From contig JALHSV010000264.1 in NCBI GenBank assembly GCA_022865525.1, positions 1 through 52,111 of the forward strand: 52,111 nucleotides of DNA, in the 5' to 3' direction. The notes beneath the pieces are model-generated. The model saw only the letters and a program-made list of their open reading frames with translations. It did no database searches and was not told the origin of the DNA. A program made the translations under genes and the position numbers. Each line of letters begins with the position of its first letter. The stretch's first letter is position 1. Source of the DNA: Thermodesulfovibrionales bacterium. GTDB taxonomy: Bacteria > Nitrospirota > Thermodesulfovibrionia > Thermodesulfovibrionales > SM23-35. Shown here piece after piece: positions 46,467 through 52,111 of this stretch.

Positions 46467-47287
46467 GTGCAAGCGGCGGTCAAACCGAATCAAAAGAGTC
46501 TTCAGTAGCAAAAACTCCTGAACAAACAAAATGGCTGACTCAGGCCCTTGATATTTACGGTCCAACTCTCGGTAAGGGTCAGCAGTCGTTTCCTGGCGAC
46601 CGGGTAGCGCCCTTAACGGAGACCCAGACACAGGCGACTGACGTTCAGGGCTTTCTGGACAAGTTTTCTCCCTACAGGGATATGCCCATGTTCGGGGAGA
46701 CGGGTCAGGCGTTGGGGGGGTTACTGTCCGGAACCACAGGTGCTTCGCCGATAACACCCGGTCAGGCGGATGAGTATTTTACGAAGACGGTTGCTCAACC
46801 AGCGGGCGCTCAGTGGGAAAAATTTACTAAGCCCGGCATTCAGGAAGAGTTTGCAGGTCCGGGCTACTGGGGCGGAGCAAGGGCTAATGCCGTTACTCAG
46901 GCCGGTACGGAGTTATCCAACTGGCTCGGAACGGAAAGGGCGAACCTTAACTGGGACGTTCTTCAGGCCAATCAGGGTATCGAAGAGGCCAAGGCGGGCC
47001 GTGCGTTATCTGCAATAGGTCCGGGTATGCAATACGCCCAGTTACCTACTCAGGAGGCACAGCAGAAACTACAGGGCCGTCAGGACATATTCAATCTTGC
47101 CTCTGCCCCGCAGCAGCAGCAGCAGGCCGAAATCAATGCGGCAATGCAGGCATTTGCCGAGGCCAACGCAATTACAGACCCATCAGACCTTCAAACATTA
47201 ATGACACTACTCGGCCTTAACTTCAGTACGGCGTCAGGCAGCAGCAGCGGCTGGAACGCCGGTATAGGCTTACCATCGACAGCATAG
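46463..47287 (+). CDS. Internal virion / DNA-ejection-type protein
   Basis: The start at 46463 overlaps the previous stop; an upstream ATG at 46427 lies inside that gene. The 274-aa protein has a Ser/Thr-rich start, GKGQQSFPGDRVAPLTETQTQATD, many Gly/Gln/Ala segments, QWEKFTKPGIQEEFAGPGYWGGARANAVTQAGTELS and a QQQQQ run. It has the composition and place of podoviral ejection proteins. No enzymatic motif. Confidence 0.6.
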   Translation: MSASGGQTESKESSVAKTPEQTKWLTQALDIYGPTLGKGQQSFPGDRVAPLTETQTQATDVQGFLDKFSPYRDMPMFGETGQALGGLLSGTTGASPITPGQADEYFTKTVAQPAGAQWEKFTKPGIQEEFAGPGYWGGARANAVTQAGTELSNWLGTERANLNWDVLQANQGIEEAKAGRALSAIGPGMQYAQLPTQEAQQKLQGRQDIFNLASAPQQQQQAEINAAMQAFAEANAITDPSDLQTLMTLLGLNFSTASGSSSGWNAGIGLPSTA

Positions 47288-47296
47288 GAGTAAATT

Positions 47297-48631
47297 ATGG
47301 CGAAAAAGAAAAACTTATTCGATTATTTTGGTGATGTAATTAAGGCTCCTATCCGACTTGCCGGTGATATATCCAATGAATACTACTACGGCGGTACCGA
47401 GGAAAAGAACCGAAGGCGTGGCATTGAAGAGCGAATGGCCGAACGGACGATGTCTTTGAAAGAACAACAGTATGGACTCGAACAGGGTCAGTTTGGTCTG
47501 GAGGGAATGAAAGCCGATGAGGTCCAGAGACAGAATCGTGCATCCAATATTGTTAAGGCCTTAGAAGATACTACACCACCGGAATTCGGAGGGAGGCCGG
47601 TAGAAGAAAATTACAAGTTACGTCAGGAATTAAATGGTATCATCAAGGCGCAAAGACAATATCAAGAGCAACAGTCAAAACAGATGACCGGCGGTTGGTC
47701 TGGTGCTATGGCTCCTCAACAGGGTTCTGTAGGAACCGGTGGGGCATTAAGTAATATGGCAGAACCCTTACCGGAAGGTACGGAAGAGCGAAGACAAATA
47801 CTCCGGGAACCGGACAGGGAACTTTCCGAACTGGAAACGAAGAGACTTGGATTGCGAACTTCCGGGGCCGATTTCAGCAAGGGGTATAAACAGTTTCAAT
47901 ACGAATCAACGGCAGGCAAAGACCGTTGGGGCGTTGTCGAAAAGAAGAGTGCGGACGGGAATGTAATCCAAAAGCCATACCAATACGGTACACCTATCGA
48001 ACCGGGTTTCAATATAGTCAAGGAAGCGGCGTCCCAATTTACTGTTAATACCGGAGATATGGGACAAACCACAAAAAACAAGGTAGAAGAAGAGTTCAAG
48101 GAGGGTGCAAAGTCTATTGGGGAGATGAAGAATGTCCTAAAGAGTTACAGGCCGGAATTTTCCCAATGGCAATTCAGAGGTAAAGACTGGCTTGGCGATG
48201 TGGCGGAGAAGGCGGGCATGAAACGGCCCGACCAGGAAACGGCACTTAGAACTTCCAAAGAACAATCGGCGGCCTATACGCAATGGTATCAACCTGCTGA
48301 AGCGTCCTTCTTATCATTCAGGAAGTGGGCTACGGGTGTTGCGGGCGGCGAAAAGGAAATGACTCAGATGCGGCAGGCATTTCCAGAACCGAGAGATATG
48401 TCACCGACGGATTTCGTTGCGGCTATGGAAAAAGCAATACAGTACAAAGAGATGTATCAGGATATTCTAAGAGGGTATTTAGAGTCAGGTACGCTTATCG
48501 ATAAGAATGTCCAGAGCGAGATAGCGATGAAGGTGCTTACTGAGATAGAAGGAAAGAAACAAAAGGCACCAGCCAAGAGCGTCAAGGATATGTCTTTGGA
48601 AGAACTTACGCGAATAGCAGAGGGTAAATAA
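47297..48631 (+). CDS. Internal virion protein, coiled-coil rich, 444 aa
   Basis: Basic start (MAKKKNLFDYFGDVIKAPIR), helical middle (ERTMSLKEQQYGLEQGQFGLEGMKADEVQRQN), a globular part at 200-330 and an ending QKAPAKSVKDMSLEELTRIAEGK. The arrangement suggests a minor ejection or internal capsid protein. It abuts the 699-aa gene with no gap. Confidence 0.6.
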   Translation: MAKKKNLFDYFGDVIKAPIRLAGDISNEYYYGGTEEKNRRRGIEERMAERTMSLKEQQYGLEQGQFGLEGMKADEVQRQNRASNIVKALEDTTPPEFGGRPVEENYKLRQELNGIIKAQRQYQEQQSKQMTGGWSGAMAPQQGSVGTGGALSNMAEPLPEGTEERRQILREPDRELSELETKRLGLRTSGADFSKGYKQFQYESTAGKDRWGVVEKKSADGNVIQKPYQYGTPIEPGFNIVKEAASQFTVNTGDMGQTTKNKVEEEFKEGAKSIGEMKNVLKSYRPEFSQWQFRGKDWLGDVAEKAGMKRPDQETALRTSKEQSAAYTQWYQPAEASFLSFRKWATGVAGGEKEMTQMRQAFPEPRDMSPTDFVAAMEKAIQYKEMYQDILRGYLESGTLIDKNVQSEIAMKVLTEIEGKKQKAPAKSVKDMSLEELTRIAEGK

Positions 48632-50731
48632 ATGACAATTACCACTGAACAAGCTCGTAAAGAAATAACTCGCCGCGAAGCTATGGCCGAAATAGAAAGG
48701 CGAAAGGGTTTAGAATCTAAACCGGAAGGTATAGTGGCGGAACCCGTAGATTGGAAGGGAGATTTCTATCCCGACTTAGACCTTACCAGACCGGCGGACA
48801 GAAAGATTCTTGAATACCGCAGGATAAATGAAGAAGGTCTGGCCGAGCAAGATAGAATAGCCAAACTTGACTGGAGGCTAAAGGGTGTTGAAGCCAGAAT
48901 GAGGGCCAAGCGGATTGAAAGCAGTCTCGAACAGGCTTCTCCTTATGACTTTGGGCCGGGGGCATATAAACCCGTAGCTGGCAAGATTTCTGCTATGGGA
49001 AACATACCCTCTGAAACTCGACGGCAGGCAGTACAGGACGTAGGCGGTATGTTAGGCGGTATGGCTACGGGCAAACCTCCGGTACCCGGCGCCGCACCAA
49101 CTCCTTATTCTAAAATAGGCGCGGGCTTAGGTGGTGCAATAGGGGAAGCCGGTTATCAGATAGGCCAACAGCTTACGGGTTCGCCCGAAAGACCGCAAGA
49201 CTGGAAAGAGGCAGGGAAAAGAATATTAAAAGCCGGAGGCAGACAATTTGCAGAAGAGGGAATTAGTAATGTCGCGTCCGGTCTAATATCTCCCGGCGGA
49301 AAGATTCCTAAAGAAAGACAGGCGACAATAAAATGGATGAGAGAAAGGGGCATTAATCCTACGCTGGGTCAGGCGACAGGTTCCAAGGGGGCTATAGGAA
49401 TTTTAGAAAATATTGTAGAGTCCTCATTTACCGGCGGACCTGGCATGGCTGCTCATCATGCAGTAAACGAAAAACTATTGAGCAGTTACGGCGATGATAT
49501 AGTTAAGTCTCTTGGCGGCATGTCCAAGATAGACGCCGGACGGGTAATACAACAAGTAATAACGGATAAAGCTACTGCTCGCAAAGCTATTGCCAAACCT
49601 ATTTATGAAGAGGCTAAACGTATATCTCGTAATAAACTTATTAAAGCCAATCCCCTCAAATCCGCATTACTTAAAATACAAAAAGAAGTGCTTGTGGAGG
49701 GTATGCCATCACTGAATCCCACTGGCTTGGGCAGGATAGTAGAACAAGGGCTTGAACTTGGCGATAATATTACTTATGAAGAGTACAATAAGATAGTAAA
49801 AGCATTGGGCGACCTTGCATACCCCCAATCCGAGGCGGGAAAGATATTTGGTACGAATGCTTCGAGGGTATTAAAGGAGGCCCATCATGAAATAAAGGGT
49901 GCATTACTAAATCCTCAAAACGGTTTACCTCAAATGGCAATCGACCTTACGAAAAAAGGCGACTTCTTAACTTCGGACGCTCATGCAGTCTGGGACACAG
50001 ACCTTATTAAGAAGATAGTGAAAAAGTATCCGGAGCATGTGACTAATACGATATTCAAAAAATCGGGTGGAGAAATATCACAGGTCGGCGAAATTGTGAG
50101 GGCGGGCAGGTTATTTGAAAGTATGCCTTCCGGTACCAAAAAAGCCCTGCAGGGTGCTTTTGTTCAGGACCTGATAACTAACGAGGGGTTGTCGAAGATG
50201 GCTGGCGAACAGGTATTGGATGGTACTAAGATATTAGATATTGTCAATAACAAACAAGGCCGGGAAGTATTGGAACAGTTTATGCCCGCAAAGAACATAG
50301 ACGAGATAATAGATTTTGCCGATGCTTTGCGCGTTCATAGAGAAAAACCCATTGCTTTGGGTGGCGGTATGACAATAAAGATTCTTCAGGCCGGTGCGCT
50401 ATTGGGCCTGTTTCAGGCGGCCATTCCCGGTGACAGTTCAGCCACAGACAAAGCCATAGGCGGTGGGGCGGGTATGGTGCTCTTGGGGCCAAAGGCTATT
50501 GAAGTCTTATTTACAAACGATGTTTTAGTAAGACAGTTCACTAATACGCTTTTGCAGGAGGGTGGCCCGAAACAAGTCACTCGGCTATTGACGAGACTAT
50601 TATCTAATAAGGCATTAAAGAAGGCTATCGGCGAAGATAGACAAGACAGGGAGCGTGCGGCGAAGGCAGAACAGGAACGGTACAAAACCAATCCAAGAGA
50701 ACTTGGAGGTTCGGGTGGTCGAGGGTATTAA
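48632..50731 (+). CDS. Large internal virion protein, 699 aa
   Basis: Starts one base after the previous stop. Charged helical N-terminus (EQARKEITRREAMAEIERRKG), then a glycine-rich stretch (VGGMLGGMATGKPPVPGAAP, GAGLGGAIGEAGYQIGQQL) suited to membrane insertion, long helical middle and a late hydrophobic segment (GGGMTIKILQAGALLGLFQAAIPGDSS, AIGGGAGMVLLGPKAIEVLF). The pattern is that of podoviral DNA-transfer proteins that enter the cell envelope. No transglycosylase motif was seen. Confidence 0.65.
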   Translation: MTITTEQARKEITRREAMAEIERRKGLESKPEGIVAEPVDWKGDFYPDLDLTRPADRKILEYRRINEEGLAEQDRIAKLDWRLKGVEARMRAKRIESSLEQASPYDFGPGAYKPVAGKISAMGNIPSETRRQAVQDVGGMLGGMATGKPPVPGAAPTPYSKIGAGLGGAIGEAGYQIGQQLTGSPERPQDWKEAGKRILKAGGRQFAEEGISNVASGLISPGGKIPKERQATIKWMRERGINPTLGQATGSKGAIGILENIVESSFTGGPGMAAHHAVNEKLLSSYGDDIVKSLGGMSKIDAGRVIQQVITDKATARKAIAKPIYEEAKRISRNKLIKANPLKSALLKIQKEVLVEGMPSLNPTGLGRIVEQGLELGDNITYEEYNKIVKALGDLAYPQSEAGKIFGTNASRVLKEAHHEIKGALLNPQNGLPQMAIDLTKKGDFLTSDAHAVWDTDLIKKIVKKYPEHVTNTIFKKSGGEISQVGEIVRAGRLFESMPSGTKKALQGAFVQDLITNEGLSKMAGEQVLDGTKILDIVNNKQGREVLEQFMPAKNIDEIIDFADALRVHREKPIALGGGMTIKILQAGALLGLFQAAIPGDSSATDKAIGGGAGMVLLGPKAIEVLFTNDVLVRQFTNTLLQEGGPKQVTRLLTRLLSNKALKKAIGEDRQDRERAAKAEQERYKTNPRELGGSGGRGY

Positions 50732-50752
50732 TAAATAGAGGAAAAAGCAACT

Positions 50753-50968
50753 ATGCCAAACAAACTGAACGGTAACGCCAAGTGGATAGGCTTGGGAATA
50801 CTCATTATTACAAACGTAGCGGCGATAGCCTACAACGTGGGCGTAACGAATACGAGGATAGCCCACCTGACCGAAGAGGTTGTCCTTATGCGGGCGGACA
50901 TAAAAGACCTCCGCAATATGATAGGTATAATACCTGCCGCAAAAATATTTGCAGAAACTCCAAAATAG
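50753..50968 (+). CDS. Single-pass membrane protein, holin/spanin-like, 71 aa
   Basis: After a polar start comes a hydrophobic helix (residues 10-28, AKWIGLGILIITNVAAIAYNVGV), then a helical coiled-coil tail (LTEEVVLMRADIKDLRNMIG). The last gene of the late operon, with GAGGAAAAAGC upstream. The topology resembles class III holins or i-spanins. Proof is lacking. Confidence 0.55.
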   Translation: MPNKLNGNAKWIGLGILIITNVAAIAYNVGVTNTRIAHLTEEVVLMRADIKDLRNMIGIIPAAKIFAETPK

Positions 50969-50970
50969 AT

Positions 50971-50999
50971 TTGACATATCGCCTATGATGGCTTATCTT
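50971..50999 (+). promoter_or_regulatory. Strong sigma70-type promoter
   Basis: TTGACA (50971-50976), 17 bases, TATCTT (50994-50999), starting two bases after a stop codon and just before an AGGAG-led gene at 51023. It drives the operon that crosses the closure point and ends at 2754-2788. It has the best -35 and spacer of all the promoters in the genome together with 16672. Confidence 0.75.
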
Positions 51000-51022
51000 G
51001 CAGTTTATTTAGGAGATGAGAA

Positions 51023-51331
51023 ATGAATAAGAAGGAATTATTAAGAGACTTTGGATGGGCGGGGGGGCTATATTTAAGGCAATGTCAAGTCTGTAAGAGA
51101 TTACACGCCGCCGACAAGCGAGCTATTGCTTGTGAGTCTTGTGCAACAGGTGCGGCTTTTGAACACCTCGAATCAGAGAACGCCCGCCTGACCACTAAAG
51201 TCAAACTCCTGAATAACGACAGGACTAATCTCGTAAAGATGTTAAAGGAACGAGACTTATTCCCACCTGACGCGGGGTGTGCGAGCCTTGCGTGGGTAGT
51301 AGAGTGGGCATTAAAGGAGAATGAGAAATGA
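51023..51331 (+). CDS. Zinc-ribbon protein with coiled coil, 102 aa
   Basis: RQCQVCKRLHAADKRAIACESC is a four-Cys ribbon, followed by a coiled helix (HLESENARLTTKVKLLNNDRTNLVKMLKER). First gene after the promoter, TAGGAGATGAG upstream. An early regulatory or takeover protein is plausible; no family recognised. Confidence 0.65.
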   Translation: MNKKELLRDFGWAGGLYLRQCQVCKRLHAADKRAIACESCATGAAFEHLESENARLTTKVKLLNNDRTNLVKMLKERDLFPPDAGCASLAWVVEWALKENEK

Positions 51332-51561
51332 ATGAACAAGCCCGCATAAAAGATAAACAGACAGATGAGATTGCCGGTGTTATCAGTACAATATCTTTCG
51401 TGTGCGGTATATTTTCAGCGATATTTGGCAATTACGGACTTGCGATATTTTGTGCTATCATATTCGCTGCTATGGTAGTAGGTCTGGAATTAAGTGCTAT
51501 TAAAAAGGCCATCTGGGATGAAGAAGCTAACCAAAAAAGAACTAATCGACGAGAGGCATGA
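51328..51561 (+). CDS. Two-helix membrane protein, holin-like, 77 aa
   Basis: Two hydrophobic segments (ISTISFVCGIFSAIF and YGLAIFCAIIFAAMVVGLEL) separated by a short GN loop, with charged ends (IKDKQTDE and DEEANQKRTNRREA). This is a class II holin-like topology. It starts in the previous stop. A superinfection or membrane-protein role is also possible. Confidence 0.6.
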   Translation: MNEQARIKDKQTDEIAGVISTISFVCGIFSAIFGNYGLAIFCAIIFAAMVVGLELSAIKKAIWDEEANQKRTNRREA

Positions 51562-51688
51562 GATATACCTGAAACTGATAAAGGGTATGGGTGATGGTAT
51601 TGATATGAGTACGGCGGAGTACGCCAAGCTCAACGACAGGTATCACTGGTTAAATGACAGAATAATTAAGGTACAAAAAAAGAAATGA
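51518..51688 (+). CDS. Small helical protein, 56 aa
   Basis: ATG at 51518, overlapping the holin-like gene by 44 bases. Charged helix (MKKLTKKELIDERHEIYLKLIKGMGDG) with the common phage 'EL..ERHEIYL' pattern. The overlap is unusual and the ribosome site weak, but the next gene starts within its stop. Confidence 0.5.
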   Translation: MKKLTKKELIDERHEIYLKLIKGMGDGIDMSTAEYAKLNDRYHWLNDRIIKVQKKK

Positions 51689-51939
51689 TATTATTAGAAG
51701 GATACGTATTAGGTCAAGACCGTAATGATATGAATGTGGTTACTCACATATACAAAGGTGATTTTAATGACCCCGGTCTGCCAATGTGTGCAAGGGGGTG
51801 GAATCGGGCAAATGGTAAGGAGTATTCAATATTCAGGGGCAATGTAGGCAATGTCGATGTGTGCAGGGTATGTATAAGACGTATGTGTGCCGGTAAACCC
51901 GGAATTAAATCAAGAAAGCGAAAGACTAAGTGGTTATAA
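51685..51939 (+). CDS. Hypothetical protein with Cys residues, 84 aa
   Basis: Start overlaps the previous stop. MILLEGYVLGQDRNDMNVVTHIYKGDFND..., with GLPMCARGWN and DVCRVCIRRMCAGKPG near the C-terminus. Basic end (KSRKRKTKWL). Followed by GGGGAAAG for the next small gene. No family. Confidence 0.6.
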   Translation: MILLEGYVLGQDRNDMNVVTHIYKGDFNDPGLPMCARGWNRANGKEYSIFRGNVGNVDVCRVCIRRMCAGKPGIKSRKRKTKWL

Positions 51940-51949
51940 GGGGAAAGAA

Positions 51950-52093
51950 ATGAAACACAAAATAATGCAGAGGATATTCTGGTATCTCGCCCGAAAATTG
52001 GAATATGGCGTTGTACTAAAAGTAGGGAAACACTTTCATTACACCGAGATTAAAGAATATATGCCGGATACGATGATTGTATATTTTGGATAG
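51950..52093 (+). CDS. Small hypothetical protein crossing the closure point, 47 aa
   Basis: The complete copy of the ORF whose 3' end also appears at 1-123. ATG at 51950 after GGGGAAAGAA, stop TAG at 52091. Basic, aromatic peptide (MKHKIMQRIFWYLARKLEYG...). No family. After circular closure the genes at 51950 and 133 are adjacent. Confidence 0.7.
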   Translation: MKHKIMQRIFWYLARKLEYGVVLKVGKHFHYTEIKEYMPDTMIVYFG

Positions 52094-52111
52094 GGGAAAG
52101 AAATGAATGAA
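51971..52111. repeat. Terminal direct repeat, right copy
   Basis: Identical to bases 1-141. See the left copy. Joining the copies gives a 51,970-bp circle with continuous reading frames. Confidence 0.95.

Noticed and set aside
1..52111. Search for CRISPR arrays, integrase, recombinase and lysogeny repressor
   Set aside because: No regularly spaced repeat-spacer units, and no Tyr/Ser recombinase or CI-like repressor motif, were seen. The short repeats present are gene junctions.
51971..52111. Reading the 141-base end repeat as a phage packaging direct terminal repeat
   Set aside because: The length matches an assembly overlap and no terminase cut context is visible; coverage would be needed to revive it.

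Overview
The window is a complete, circularly closed genome of a tailed double-stranded DNA bacteriophage, most likely short-tailed (podovirus-like). The last 141 bases (51971-52111) repeat the first 141 bases exactly, so the unique circle is about 51,970 bp. The overlap length looks like an assembler k-mer overlap rather than a biological terminal repeat. The phage call rests on an HNH-TerS-TerL packaging group, a 724-aa portal, scaffold, capsid and head-tail adaptor, late internal virion proteins and no tape-measure gene. No integrase, lysogeny repressor, DNA polymerase or RNA polymerase was recognised, so replication and transcription probably use host enzymes. Starts commonly follow AGGAG-type ribosome sites and genes often overlap as ATGA. 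The host cannot be named from the sequence.

Layout. (1) A rightward operon starts at a TTGACA-17-TATCTT promoter (50971), runs across the closure point and ends at a strong terminator (2754-2788). It holds small membrane/holin-like and zinc-ribbon proteins, a DUF5664-like nucleotide hydrolase, a deoxyribosyltransferase-like protein, an HEALH protein, a metallophosphoesterase and a lipoprotein. (2) An early/middle rightward operon starts near 2852 and runs to 13882. Its leader holds a 33-codon ORF overlapping a terminator hairpin. It then holds structured RNA elements, a tRNA-like gene, many proteins under 120 aa, a membrane-anchored 3D-domain lysis candidate, an OB-fold-like protein, a protein with an SSB-like C-terminal tip, NinB- and NinG-like proteins, two DNA methyltransferase-like proteins and a replication-loader-like protein. 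(3) A leftward block of small proteins (15976 to 13998) contains one gene split by an in-frame stop. (4) A rightward PD-(D/E)XK nuclease gene follows at 16211. (5) The late operon starts at a TTGACA-16-TATACT promoter (16672), is followed within about 100 nt by a terminator, and then runs through HNH, TerS, a G-quadruplex-type motif, small genes, TerL, a LamG lectin, a repeat fibre, portal, scaffold, capsid and adaptor to 50731.

The main surprise is the 32.9-42.5 kb segment inside the structural block. It is a ten-enzyme surface-sugar cassette: nonulosonate (sialic-acid-type) synthase, UDP-sugar 4,6-dehydratase-like SDR, short aldo/keto reductase, class III PLP aminotransferase, GNAT acetyltransferase, formyltransferase, PIG-L deacetylase, FemAB-like acyltransferase, GT-B-like glycosyltransferase and SpsF-type cytidylyltransferase. 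It lies between the head-tail adaptor and a tail-fibre-like gene, which suggests that the phage remodels the host envelope or glycosylates its own virion.

A second surprise concerns genome construction. Many small ORFs sit between copies of the same short junction, made of the last codons of the upstream gene, the ribosome site and the next ATG (11906/12131; 33650/34049/34341; 35276/35482; 37514/37684/37869; 12890/13107/13310). This suggests that small genes are gained repeatedly by recombination at gene junctions.
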